This document shows, piece by piece, positions 25,724-33,651 of a stretch of 64,000 bases of DNA. The stretch lies in NCBI GenBank assembly GCA_947495775.1, contig CANMAQ010000006.1, positions 1-64,000 on the forward strand, in the 5' to 3' direction. Origin of the DNA: Jejuia algarum (lineage in GTDB: Bacteria; Bacteroidota; Bacteroidia; Flavobacteriales; Flavobacteriaceae). Position 1 is the first letter of the stretch. Each line of letters starts with the position of its first letter. The notes beneath the pieces are model-generated. The model saw only the letters and a program-made list of their open reading frames with translations, was not told the origin of the DNA and searched no databases. The position numbers were made by a program, and so were the translations under genes.

Positions 25724-26197
25724 TTATCTAGAGATTTCAACAACATCAAACTTCATCACGCCATTAGGCACTTTTATTTCAGCAACATCGCCTACAGACT
25801 TACCTAGTAACCCTTTTCCGATAGGAGAATTTACTGAAATTTTACCAGAAGCTAAATCAGCCTCTCCATCTGCTACCAACGTATAATTCATTTCCATACC
25901 ATTGGTTTGGTTTTTAATTTTCACCTTAGATAACACCAAGACTTTAGAATTATCCAATTGCGACTCGTCTATAATACGCGCTCCCGCTAAAGCATCTTCT
26001 AACTTAGAGATGCGCATCTCTAACATGCCTTGTGCTTCTTTGGCAGCATCGTACTCTGCATTTTCACTTAAATCCCCTTTATCTCTAGCCTCCGCAATGG
26101 CTTTAGACGCTTTTACACGCTCTACATCTTTTAGTTGCTGTAATTCGTCTCTTAATTTTTTTAGCCCCTCTGGTGTGTAGTAGGATACTTTACTCAT
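25724..26197 (-). CDS. greA: Transcription elongation factor GreA
   Basis: The 157-residue factor rescues stalled RNA polymerase by stimulating transcript cleavage. It has the N-terminal coiled coil (about 10-75) with YTPEGLKKLRDELQQL, the tip segment ARDKGDLSENAEYDAAKE that reaches the active site with conserved Asp/Glu, and the C-terminal FKBP-like domain with NSPIGKGLLGKSVGD. Upstream on the minus strand lies a TATATTTG promoter element and two hairpins, one a full terminator, before the start codon. That suggests leader attenuation (see the separate entries). The HIT gene follows. Confidence 0.96.
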   Translation of the reverse strand: MSKVSYYTPEGLKKLRDELQQLKDVERVKASKAIAEARDKGDLSENAEYDAAKEAQGMLEMRISKLEDALAGARIIDESQLDNSKVLVLSKVKIKNQTNGMEMNYTLVADGEADLASGKISVNSPIGKGLLGKSVGDVAEIKVPNGVMKFDVVEISR

Positions 26198-26220
26198 TAC
26201 TTCTTCGTTTTAATTAACAA

Positions 26221-26241
26221 AATCCCTCTAAAACAGGGATT
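26221..26241 (-). promoter_or_regulatory. Second hairpin in the greA leader
   Basis: AATCCCT (26221-26227) pairs with AGGGATT (26235-26241). On the minus strand it is followed by TTTTGTT, a weak U-tract. It lies between the first terminator-like hairpin and the greA start. Confidence 0.5.
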
Positions 26242-26245
26242 GCAT

Positions 26246-26270
26246 AAAAAAAATCTCGCTTATGCGAGAT
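26246..26270 (-). terminator. Terminator-like hairpin in the greA leader
   Basis: On the minus strand ATCTCGC and GCGAGAT (26253-26259, 26264-26270) form a 7-bp stem with a 4-base loop, followed by eight U. No minus-strand gene lies upstream of it, so it acts on the greA leader transcript itself. Confidence 0.7.
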
Positions 26271-26277
26271 CATAACA

Positions 26278-26285
26278 CAAATATA
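26278..26285 (-). promoter_or_regulatory. -7 promoter element for greA
   Basis: On the minus strand this reads TATATTTG, a full match to the Bacteroidota TAnnTTTG element. The predicted transcription start at about 26272 falls directly before the terminator-like hairpin. A clear -33 TTTG is not seen. Confidence 0.5.
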
Positions 26286-26344
26286 CAAAATATTTAAGCC
26301 GATTTATATTTTGTCGTAAATTGCAACCTAATTTTAAATATGCT

Positions 26345-26773
26345 ATGAGATTACTAATCATGATCACCTCTCTTTTACTGCTAGTCAATTGCAGTAGAGA
26401 CAATTCTACCAATGAAAACTGTCAATTTTTATTGAATATACCAGTTAACGTATCCGTTAATTTAGGGCTTCCCCAGTTCAGTAATTTACAATTCCCAAGT
26501 AACGCCGTATTCTTTAGAGATGCAGGCAATGGTGGTATTATCATCACGAATACAGGTAGCGGCTTTGTAGCTTTCGATGCCGCAGACCCTGATCATCGTT
26601 TCGAGACCTGTTCCATTTTACAAATAGATGGTGTCATTGGCGAGTGCGGTTGTGAAGACAAAAACAGATATAGTCTCTTTACAGGTCAACCTCTCAACGA
26701 CACACAAACCACGTGCCCACTTATACCCTACCGTGTAGAACGTAACAACAATACTTTACGCATATTTAATTAA
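26345..26773 (+). CDS. Rieske-like lipoprotein that lacks the Fe-S ligands
   Basis: MRLLIMITSLLLLVNCSRD starts at 26345 with a lipobox Cys16; an upstream ATG (26321) adds eight residues and is less likely. The mature domain reads PSNAVFFRDAGNGGIIITNTGSGFVAFDAADPDHRFETC ... CGCEDKNRYSLFTGQPL ... CPLIPYRVERNNNTLRI, which follows the beta-sandwich course of Rieske domains. The canonical CxH and CxxH pairs that hold the 2Fe-2S cluster are not present. Known: related lipoproteins are often found next to greA and a HIT gene in Flavobacteriia. Inferred: a structural or binding role rather than electron transfer. Confidence 0.65.
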   Translation: MRLLIMITSLLLLVNCSRDNSTNENCQFLLNIPVNVSVNLGLPQFSNLQFPSNAVFFRDAGNGGIIITNTGSGFVAFDAADPDHRFETCSILQIDGVIGECGCEDKNRYSLFTGQPLNDTQTTCPLIPYRVERNNNTLRIFN

Positions 26774-26888
26774 TCTACAACTCAATTTTAAACGTCCTTT
26801 TTAAATGAGCCTAATGCAGCACAAAAACCTACCATATGGTGTCTTGAGTTTCATTTATAAAAATCAACAACTTAAGCCAACTATTGCT

Positions 26889-26896
26889 TATCTTTG
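26889..26896 (+). promoter_or_regulatory. -7 promoter element of the thiamin operon
   Basis: TATCTTTG matches TAnnTTTG. Its distance predicts a transcription start near 26902, right at the first strand of the TPP riboswitch (26905). Confidence 0.55.
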
Positions 26897-26904
26897 TAAA
26901 CGTA

Positions 26905-26984
26905 AACTTTAGGAGTAGCTATAACTTTAGCTTGAGACATATCCTTAGAACCTGATTTGGTTAAGACCAACGTAGGGAAAAGTT
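26905..26984 (+). ncRNA. TPP riboswitch (THI element)
   Basis: The conserved pieces of the thiamin pyrophosphate riboswitch are present. They are AGGAGTAGC near 26911, CTTGAGA at about 26931-26937, AACCTGATTTGG (26949-26960), then GACCAACGTAGGGAA ending near 26979. AACTTT (26905-26910) pairs with AAAGTT (26979-26984) as helix P1. Known: TPP binding closes this fold and lowers expression of thiamin genes. It lies 65 bases before thiS, so control of initiation of translation is likely in this phylum. Confidence 0.93.
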
Positions 26985-27049
26985 ATAGTTACATAGCCCA
27001 CAACTATACATCTACTTCTAGGTTTACTACAAAAACTATAAATGACTAT

Positions 27050-27253
27050 ATGATTTCTGTAGAAGTAAACCAAAAAGCACACCACATCGCTCCAGAAACT
27101 ACCCTTAATGATTTGGTTTCTAAATTAGAAATACAAACCAACGGTATTGCCATTGCTATCAATAATAAAGTGATAAAAAAAACAGAGTGGCACACCCAAA
27201 CATTGCATCAAAACGATGCCATTTTAATAATTACATCAACACAAGGAGGCTAA
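27050..27253 (+). CDS. thiS: Sulfur carrier protein ThiS
   Basis: The 67-residue ubiquitin-like protein carries sulfur as a C-terminal thiocarboxylate for thiazole formation. It ends in STQGG, with the required Gly-Gly tail. I place the start at ATG 27050 (MISVEVNQKAHH). The frame is open further upstream to 26957, but that part lies inside the TPP riboswitch. The start is 65 bases after the riboswitch, consistent with regulated translation. It is the first gene of the thiamin operon. Confidence 0.94.
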   Translation: MISVEVNQKAHHIAPETTLNDLVSKLEIQTNGIAIAINNKVIKKTEWHTQTLHQNDAILIITSTQGG

Positions 27254-27288
27254 GCCTATCTTACATCTCTAACGTTTAATAAAAACTC

Positions 27289-29148
27289 ATGAAGAAAAAA
27301 GACACTGCACCAAAGGAAGGACAAATTACAAGAAAACCGTTTCCTAACTCTAAAAAAGTTTATGTAAAAGGAACCATTCACCCGCAAATTGAAGTCGCTA
27401 TGCGCGAAATAAGTTTGAGTGATACAAAAGATTCTTTAACAGGAAAATTAACCCCTAACGAACCCGTAACAGTTTATGACACTTCAGGCCCTTATACAGA
27501 TCCTGACAAAGCCATTAACGTGCACAACGGAATAGAACGCATTAGAGAACAGTGGATTTTAGATCGTGGAGATGTAGAAGAATTGGACAGTTTCTCTTCA
27601 AAATATTGTAACGAGCGTTTAAACGACAAAAGTTTAGACCATATGCGTTTCGATTTAAAACACAAACCAAAACGTGCTAAAAAAGGGCAAAATGTAACAC
27701 AGTTACACTACGCTAAAAAGGGCATTATTACGCCAGAGATGGAATACATTGCGATTCGTGAAAATCAGCGTATCGACGAGATGACTGAAATTAGAAAACA
27801 GCACCCAGGCGAACATTTTGGGGCGTCTATTCCAGCAAAAATAACTCCAGAATTTGTACGTGAAGAAGTTGCAAGAGGGCGCGCCGTAATCCCTTCCAAC
27901 ATTAACCACCCAGAAGCAGAACCTATGATTTTAGGCCGTAACTTCTTGGTTAAAATAAACGCCAACATAGGAAATTCTGCAACCACCTCATCTATAGAAG
28001 AAGAAGTAGAAAAAGCCGTATGGGCTTGCCGCTGGGGCGCCGATAATATCATGGATTTATCTACGGGTGAAAACATTCATGAAACTCGCGAGTGGATTGT
28101 ACGCAACTCGCCAGTGCCAATTGGTACCGTTCCTATTTACCAAGCCTTAGAAAAAGTGAATGGCGTTGCCGAAGATTTAACTTGGGAAATTTTTAGAGAC
28201 ACACTTATAGAACAAGCCGAACAAGGTGTAGATTACTTTACCATTCATGCCGGGGTCTTATTACGCTATGTTCCAATGACGGCGAAACGTGTTACAGGTA
28301 TTGTATCTCGTGGCGGCTCTATCATGGCGAAATGGTGTTTAGCACACCATAAAGAAAGTTTCTTGTACACGCACTTCGAGGAGATTTGCGAAATATTAAA
28401 ATCTTACGATGTTGCCTTTTCTTTAGGGGATGGCCTACGTCCAGGATCGGTTGCCGATGCCAACGACGAAGCACAATTTGCAGAATTAGAAACCCTAGGC
28501 GAACTTACACAAATAGCCCGTAAGCACGAAGTACAGTGTTTCATAGAAGGGCCCGGTCACGTACCAATGCACATGATTAAAGAAAACATGGAGAAGCAAA
28601 TTGAAGTTTGTGACGAGGCTCCTTTTTACACCTTAGGGCCTTTAACAACAGATATTGCACCAGGTTACGACCACATTACCTCTGGTATTGGTGCAGCTAT
28701 GATTGGCTGGTACGGCTGTGCCATGTTATGCTACGTGACACCAAAAGAACACTTAGGATTACCAAACAAAGAAGACGTACGCGTTGGGGTAGTAACTTAT
28801 AAATTAGCAGCACATGCTGCCGATTTAGCCAAAGGCCACCCAGGGTCTCAACATAGAGATAATGCCTTAAGCATGGCGCGTTTCGAATTCCGTTGGGAAG
28901 ACCAATTTAATTTAGGATTAGACCCAGAACGTGCTAGAGAATACCACGACGAAACCCTACCAGCAGCAGGTGCTAAAATTGCACATTTCTGCTCTATGTG
29001 TGGGCCTAAATTCTGTTCTATGAAAATATCTCAGGAAGTTCGTGATTTCGCCGCAGAGAATGATATTGTAGATAATGAAGTCATTCAAAAAGGCATGGAC
29101 GAAAAATCTAAAGAATTTAAAGAAAAAGGAAGCGAAGTATACCTTTAA
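27289..29148 (+). CDS. thiC: Phosphomethylpyrimidine synthase ThiC
   Basis: The 619-residue radical SAM-type enzyme rearranges aminoimidazole ribotide to HMP phosphate. It shows NIGNSATTSSIEEEVEKAVWA (about 226-246), the central HAGVLLRYVP and GDGLRPGSVADAND motifs, EGPGHVPMHMIKENM, and the C-terminal cluster motif CSMCGPKFCSMK (Cys-x2-Cys-x4-Cys). Length is full. It is under the TPP riboswitch and directly behind thiS. The following intergenic region contains a repeat element. Confidence 0.97.
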   Translation: MKKKDTAPKEGQITRKPFPNSKKVYVKGTIHPQIEVAMREISLSDTKDSLTGKLTPNEPVTVYDTSGPYTDPDKAINVHNGIERIREQWILDRGDVEELDSFSSKYCNERLNDKSLDHMRFDLKHKPKRAKKGQNVTQLHYAKKGIITPEMEYIAIRENQRIDEMTEIRKQHPGEHFGASIPAKITPEFVREEVARGRAVIPSNINHPEAEPMILGRNFLVKINANIGNSATTSSIEEEVEKAVWACRWGADNIMDLSTGENIHETREWIVRNSPVPIGTVPIYQALEKVNGVAEDLTWEIFRDTLIEQAEQGVDYFTIHAGVLLRYVPMTAKRVTGIVSRGGSIMAKWCLAHHKESFLYTHFEEICEILKSYDVAFSLGDGLRPGSVADANDEAQFAELETLGELTQIARKHEVQCFIEGPGHVPMHMIKENMEKQIEVCDEAPFYTLGPLTTDIAPGYDHITSGIGAAMIGWYGCAMLCYVTPKEHLGLPNKEDVRVGVVTYKLAAHAADLAKGHPGSQHRDNALSMARFEFRWEDQFNLGLDPERAREYHDETLPAAGAKIAHFCSMCGPKFCSMKISQEVRDFAAENDIVDNEVIQKGMDEKSKEFKEKGSEVYL

Positions 29149-29160
29149 ATTTAAAATTCA

Positions 29161-29253
29161 GGGCGTTCCCACGCTTCAAAAAAAGCGTGGGCGGGCTTTC
29201 CGTTACAATCTTTTGCAAAAAAGCAAAAGGATTTTCACTGCAATCCCTAACGC
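29161..29253 (+). repeat. Flavobacterial-type structured intergenic repeat
   Basis: The element opens with GGGCGTT and closes with CCCTAACGC. GCGTT (29163-29167) pairs with AACGC (29249-29253). Inside are two more hairpins: CCCACGCTT with AAGCGTGGG (29168-29191) and AATCTTTTGC with GCAAAAGGATT (about 29208-29232). From memory, elements with this plan (GGGCGTT ... CGGGCTTTCCG ... CAATCCCTAACGC) occur in many Flavobacteriaceae intergenic regions. Here it sits just after thiC inside the operon. No copy number could be measured. Confidence 0.7.
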
Positions 29254-29359
29254 AACGCACCTCAACATTCAATTATAAAACACCAGTTCTCTCCTACTTG
29301 CTAAAACACAGTTTCTAGCAAATACTTAAGAACTGGTCTTATAAAAAACACTCTAAAAA

Positions 29360-29950
29360 ATGATTGTTTTAATTGCACCAGAAAACGATATTCCTAACGA
29401 AATAGACCTGTTAACACGTCTGTTCGAAGCAGGCTTACAGTACTATCATTTTAGAAAGCCCCATAAAAATTACGAGCAACACTGTGCCTACCTCAATAAA
29501 ATAGATGCCAAATATCACGATCGTATTGTGGTACATTACCATCATGAATTGATTAATGAATTTGCACTAAAAGGCATTCATTTTCAAGAACAAAAACGCA
29601 AGGACCATATCGATAATCCTGGGCAGTATTTTAAAGACCTTAACATGTTTGGCAAAACCATTAGCTCTTCGTTTCATGAACCCGAAGTGCTCGCAGCATG
29701 CGATTTTGAATTTGACTACCATTTATTAAGTCCCGTATTTGCGTCCATCTCTAAACAAGGCTACGAAGGGCGCGGTTTCGATGTGAACCATATTGATAAA
29801 ACCATTATAGGTATGGGCGGTGTTACCCCCGATAACCTTGATGCTTTTAAACGCTTAGGATTTCAAGGCGTTGGTGTATTAGGCGGTATTTGGAATACAG
29901 AACATCCTATTATCGCATTTAAAAAAATGCAACAAGGTTTCTCGAAATAA
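29360..29950 (+). CDS. ThiE/TenI-family protein (thiazole tautomerase-like)
   Basis: The 196-residue protein has the TIM-barrel course of thiamin phosphate synthase: LIAPENDIP, GLQYYHFRKPHKNYEQ, DRIVVHYHHELINEFALKGIHF, FDYHLLSPVFASISKQGY and the C-terminal phosphate-site IIGMGGVTPDNLDAFKRLGFQGVGVLGGIW. It lacks the HLG-x-x-D motif of true ThiE, replaced by IHFQEQ. Known: TenI-type relatives tautomerise the thiazole phosphate made by ThiG. A canonical ThiE is encoded at 31003, so this gene is more likely the TenI role. It follows thiC. Confidence 0.8.
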   Translation: MIVLIAPENDIPNEIDLLTRLFEAGLQYYHFRKPHKNYEQHCAYLNKIDAKYHDRIVVHYHHELINEFALKGIHFQEQKRKDHIDNPGQYFKDLNMFGKTISSSFHEPEVLAACDFEFDYHLLSPVFASISKQGYEGRGFDVNHIDKTIIGMGGVTPDNLDAFKRLGFQGVGVLGGIWNTEHPIIAFKKMQQGFSK

Positions 29951-30018
29951 AGACACTATGGAGCTTCATAATAAAAGATTAAAAACGCACATATATGTAA
30001 ACACCACAGCTGTTATTT

Positions 30019-30225
30019 GTGGTCGTGCAAGCGATTGACCATTGTTACCGTATAGGACAAACGAAAAAAGTAATGGCTTATAAAATGATTTGTAAAGATA
30101 CCATAGAAGAAAAAATCATAAAATACCAAGAAACAAAAAAACAATTATCCGACGACATCATACAAACCGACGAAAGTTTTGTGAAAAATTTATCTAAAGA
30201 AAGTATTACCGATTTATTTAGCTGA
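30019..30225 (+). pseudogene. Remnant of a SNF2-family helicase, C-terminal end
   Basis: The frame gives about 68 residues: QAIDHCYRIGQTKKVMAYK, then KDTIEEKIIKYQETKKQLSDD and a C-terminal SITDLFS. This is the end of SNF2/Swi2 helicases: motif VI (normally QAxDRxHRIGQ) followed by the C-terminal brace. The first motif VI arginine is His here. The other six helicase motifs are absent, and the sequence just before (30001-30018) does not continue the family. The fragment lies between the TenI-like gene and thiD, eight bases before thiD. A GTG is the only possible start. I infer a decayed or recombination-trapped piece, not a working gene. Confidence 0.8.
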
Positions 30226-30232
30226 TACTATA

Positions 30233-31006
30233 ATGAACCAAAACCACTACATATTAACAATAGCAGGACATGACCCTAGCGGCGGTGCAGGACTAACATC
30301 CGACATTAAGACATTCGAAGCGCATGGACTCTATGGGCTATCGGTATGTACCGCCGTTACCATTCAAAACGATACTACCTTTAGCCGTTGCGAATGGTTA
30401 AAGCCTGAGCTTATTACCGCTCAAATTTCTGTTCTTTTTGAGCGTTTTGATATTACCGTTGTTAAAATAGGCCTTGTAGAATCTTGGAATGTACTCTCTA
30501 ATCTATTAGACCATTTATTAGCCCTAAACGCTAATTTAAAAATCATTTTAGACCCTATAATTAAAGCCTCGGCTGGTTTCGATTTCCATACACACGAAAA
30601 TCAAGATCTACTCCATAAAATATGGGCACAATGTTTTATAATTACACCTAATTATAACGAGATACAGTGGTTACACCCCAACTTAACCATAGAAAGTACC
30701 TTAGAACACATTTCGGCCTTAACTCATATTTACTTAAAAGGCGGACATCGTCATGATAAAAAAGGATGGGACACCTTACACTATAATAAAATAGTAATGA
30801 CTTCTATACCTCCAAAAGCGTTAACGGTTCACGAAAAACATGGCAGTGGCTGTGTGTTGTCCTCTGCACTGGCCAGTCAAATTTTATTAGGGCTTCCTTT
30901 AGAAGATGCTGCGCTTATGGCAAAACAGTATACCGAAGCCTTCTTAAACTCAAATACAAGCTTATTAGGCCATCATACCTATGCTTCCAATTCTTTTACA
31001 TCATGA
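30233..31006 (+). CDS. thiD: Hydroxymethylpyrimidine/phosphomethylpyrimidine kinase
   Basis: The 257-residue ribokinase-fold enzyme phosphorylates HMP and HMP-P to HMP-PP. It starts with LTIAGHDPSGGAGLTSDIKTF (about 9-29), carries ILDPIIKASAG, and near the C-terminus has EKHGSGCVLSSALASQILLG, which holds the catalytic-site GSGC. Length is normal. Its stop overlaps the thiE start by four bases. Confidence 0.95.
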   Translation: MNQNHYILTIAGHDPSGGAGLTSDIKTFEAHGLYGLSVCTAVTIQNDTTFSRCEWLKPELITAQISVLFERFDITVVKIGLVESWNVLSNLLDHLLALNANLKIILDPIIKASAGFDFHTHENQDLLHKIWAQCFIITPNYNEIQWLHPNLTIESTLEHISALTHIYLKGGHRHDKKGWDTLHYNKIVMTSIPPKALTVHEKHGSGCVLSSALASQILLGLPLEDAALMAKQYTEAFLNSNTSLLGHHTYASNSFTS

Positions 31007-31653
31007 TGATACCAAAACTCCATTACATATCTCAAGGCGAGTCTCCTAAAGCCCATATAGAGCATATACAAAAAGCATGTACTTCTGGAGCCGAATTGGT
31101 ACAATTACGTTTAAAAAATTGTTCGGAAAAGAAACTTTTAAAACTAGCAACACAAGCACGCGAAATTACAAGCCATTTTCAAACCCGCCTCATCATTAAC
31201 GACCACTATAAAATTGCCAAAGCAGTTAAAGCAGACGGTGTGCATTTAGGAAAAACCGATACCTGTCCTCTAGATGCTAGAAAAACACTATACAGTTGGC
31301 AGATCATTGGAGGTACCGCAAACACTTTAGACGATTGCCAGACCCTAATTAAAAAAGACGTAGATTACATTGGCTTAGGGCCTTTTAGATTTACAGATAC
31401 CAAAACAAACCTAAGTCCTGTACTGGGGTTGAATGGTTATACGGCACTAATAGACGCTCTAAACACTAAAACACCCATACTTGCTATAGGCGGTATTACT
31501 TTAGAAGATGTGCCAGCCATTCTAAAAACAGGCATCTCTGGAATTGCTGTTTCGGGAGCAATTACTCAAGATTTTAATCGTATAAACACATTTAACCAAT
31601 TACTTAACGCTTCTTCTACTTTAGAACAACGTTATACATTTGATAAAAAATAG
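31003..31653 (+). CDS. thiE: Thiamine-phosphate synthase
   Basis: The 216-residue TIM-barrel enzyme joins HMP-PP and thiazole phosphate. It has the true ThiE motifs: VQLRLKN, RLIINDHYKIAKAVKADGVHLGKTD (about 65-89), IIGGTANTLDD, YIGLGPFRFTDTKTN and the phosphate site AIGGITLEDVPAILKTGISGIAVSG. This separates it from the TenI-like copy at 29360. The start overlaps thiD (ATGATG). It belongs to the same operon. Confidence 0.95.
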   Translation: MMIPKLHYISQGESPKAHIEHIQKACTSGAELVQLRLKNCSEKKLLKLATQAREITSHFQTRLIINDHYKIAKAVKADGVHLGKTDTCPLDARKTLYSWQIIGGTANTLDDCQTLIKKDVDYIGLGPFRFTDTKTNLSPVLGLNGYTALIDALNTKTPILAIGGITLEDVPAILKTGISGIAVSGAITQDFNRINTFNQLLNASSTLEQRYTFDKK

Positions 31654-31694
31654 CGCTACTCGCTTTTAGTGAATAGCAAAAAACAACACACGCC

Positions 31695-32465
31695 ATGCAT
31701 ACAACTTTAAACATAGCAGATAAAACATTTAGCTCTCGGTTATTTACAGGTACAGGTAAATTTAGCACCTCTGCCTTAATGGAGGCGGCCCTAATTGAAA
31801 GTGAAAGTGAACTGGTCACTGTCGCTTTAAAACGTGTCGAAGTAGATAATACCGAAGACGATATATTAACGCACCTCGCTCACGATAGAATTCACCTTCT
31901 ACCAAACACCTCTGGTGTACGCACCGCCGAGGAAGCTGTTTTTGCAGCACAGCTCTCTAGAGAGGCTCTAGAAACCAATTGGGTGAAATTAGAAATACAC
32001 CCAGATCCTAAATACCTTTTACCAGACCCTATAGAAACTCTAAAAGCGGCTGAAGCATTAGTGAAATTGGGATTTGTTGTGATGCCTTACATACATGCCG
32101 ATCCTGTATTGTGTAAACGCCTCGAAGAGGTAGGCACGCAATGTGTGATGCCTTTAGGCGCCCCAATAGGAAGTAACAAAGGCTTAAAAACTAAGGACTT
32201 TTTAGAAATTATAATCGACCAGACCAATGTGCCTGTAATCGTAGACGCAGGTATTGGTGCACCATCGCATGCCGCTTATGCTATGGAACTTGGTGCCGAT
32301 GCTGTTTTGGTAAATACCGCAATAGCAGTTTCCCAAAACCCCATAGCTATGGCCAAAGCGTTTAAAATGGCAGTAGCAGCTGGCCGCATGGCTTACGAAG
32401 CCAAATTAGCACCTGTTAAACAACACGCAGAGGCGAGCAGTCCTTTAACAAGCTTTTTAAGCTAA
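31695..32465 (+). CDS. thiG: Thiazole synthase ThiG
   Basis: The 256-residue TIM-barrel enzyme makes the thiazole phosphate ring from deoxyxylulose phosphate, ThiS thiocarboxylate and dehydroglycine. It shows FSSRLFTGTGKF (about 13-24), the Schiff-base Lys in NWVKLEIHPDPKYLLPD (about 95-111), MPYIHADPVLCKRLEEVG, and PVIVDAGIGAPSHAAYAMELGADAVLVNTAI. Length is normal. It is followed by thiH, its usual partner. Confidence 0.96.
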   Translation: MHTTLNIADKTFSSRLFTGTGKFSTSALMEAALIESESELVTVALKRVEVDNTEDDILTHLAHDRIHLLPNTSGVRTAEEAVFAAQLSREALETNWVKLEIHPDPKYLLPDPIETLKAAEALVKLGFVVMPYIHADPVLCKRLEEVGTQCVMPLGAPIGSNKGLKTKDFLEIIIDQTNVPVIVDAGIGAPSHAAYAMELGADAVLVNTAIAVSQNPIAMAKAFKMAVAAGRMAYEAKLAPVKQHAEASSPLTSFLS

Positions 32466-32500
32466 ATCCAAATTATTAGACCCTACAAAAAGCGATCCTT

Positions 32501-33646
32501 ATGGAGCCAAAAGCCAAAAATAAACCCCTAAACACGACGTACTTTACAGACGTGTTTAACAGTTATAATTGGGACGATACGCTAAACAGTATCTTTAATA
32601 AAACCGAGGCAGATGTACAACAGGCCCTGGCAGCCTCTAAAAGAACTTTAGAAGATTTTAAGGCACTTATTTCTCCTGCGGCGAAACCTTATCTAGAGCA
32701 AATGGCCCAACAAAGCAGGTTACTCACTAAAAAGCGTTTTGGAAATACCATGCAAATGTACGCGCCCATGTATTTAAGCAACGAATGCCAAAACATTTGT
32801 ACCTACTGCGGATTTAGTATGACAAATAAAATTCCGCGACGCACGCTCACAGATAGTGAAATACTTAAAGAAGTCGCTTTTTTAAAAGCAAAAGGTTACG
32901 ATCATATTTTATTGGTGACTGGCGAAGCAAATAAAACCGTAGGTGTAGCCTACATAAAGAATGCCATACAACTAATCCGTACGCACTTTTCTAACATTAC
33001 TATTGAAGTACAACCCTTAGACCAAGACGAATACGAATACCTTGCTGCACACGGTTTATATGCCGTATTGGTATATCAAGAAACCTACCATCGCGATGAG
33101 TATAAAAAACACCACCCTAAAGGGAAAAAATCTAATTTTAATTACCGCTTAGAAACCCCAGACCGTTTAGGTAAAGCAGGCATTCATAAAATAGGTTTAG
33201 GCGCGCTTTTTGGATTGGAAGATTGGAGGGCTGATAGTTTTTTTACCGCCTTACATTTAAAGTACTTACAGAAGAACTACTGGAAAACAAAATACTCGAT
33301 TTCTTTTCCAAGATTACGCCCGCATAGCGGCGGCTTAGAACCTAAAGTAGAAATGACCGATGCCGATTTGGTACAAACCATCTGTGCCTTTCGCTTGCTG
33401 GATGAGGATGTAGAACTGTCTATGTCTACCCGAGAAAGTGAAGTCTTTAGAAATAATATCGTAAATTTAGGCATCACTTCCATTAGTGCAGAGTCTAAAA
33501 CAAATCCAGGGGGCTATGCTGTAGCTCCGCAATCTCTAGAACAGTTTGAAATCTCAGACGAACGCAGTACCGAAACGATCGTAGACATGCTAAAAGGCCA
33601 AGGTTTAGAAGTGGTGTGGAAAGACTGGGAACACTTTAGCCATTAA
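32501..33646 (+). CDS. thiH: 2-iminoacetate synthase ThiH
   Basis: The 381-residue radical SAM enzyme cleaves tyrosine to dehydroglycine for ThiG. The 4Fe-4S motif reads NECQNICTYCGFS (Cys-x3-Cys-x2-Cys, about 92-104). Other family features are HILLVTGEANKTVGVAYI, IEVQPLDQDEYEYL, YHRDEYKKHHPKGKKSNF and the C-terminal NPGGYAV with WKDWEHF. The presence of ThiH rather than glycine oxidase ThiO means the pathway uses tyrosine, as in anaerobes and many Bacteroidota. Confidence 0.96.
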   Translation: MEPKAKNKPLNTTYFTDVFNSYNWDDTLNSIFNKTEADVQQALAASKRTLEDFKALISPAAKPYLEQMAQQSRLLTKKRFGNTMQMYAPMYLSNECQNICTYCGFSMTNKIPRRTLTDSEILKEVAFLKAKGYDHILLVTGEANKTVGVAYIKNAIQLIRTHFSNITIEVQPLDQDEYEYLAAHGLYAVLVYQETYHRDEYKKHHPKGKKSNFNYRLETPDRLGKAGIHKIGLGALFGLEDWRADSFFTALHLKYLQKNYWKTKYSISFPRLRPHSGGLEPKVEMTDADLVQTICAFRLLDEDVELSMSTRESEVFRNNIVNLGITSISAESKTNPGGYAVAPQSLEQFEISDERSTETIVDMLKGQGLEVVWKDWEHFSH

Positions 33647-33651
33647 ACACT

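Noticed and set aside
26957..27049. Longer N-terminus for ThiS
   Set aside because: The upstream part overlaps the TPP riboswitch and does not match ThiS; ATG 27050 gives the normal length.
29075..29278. Frame overlapping the end of thiC
   Set aside because: It is a shadow of thiC that runs into the repeat element; it shows no protein-like pattern.
30019..30225. The SNF2-like frame as a functional small protein
   Set aside because: It lacks six of seven helicase motifs and an ATG start; it looks like a remnant.
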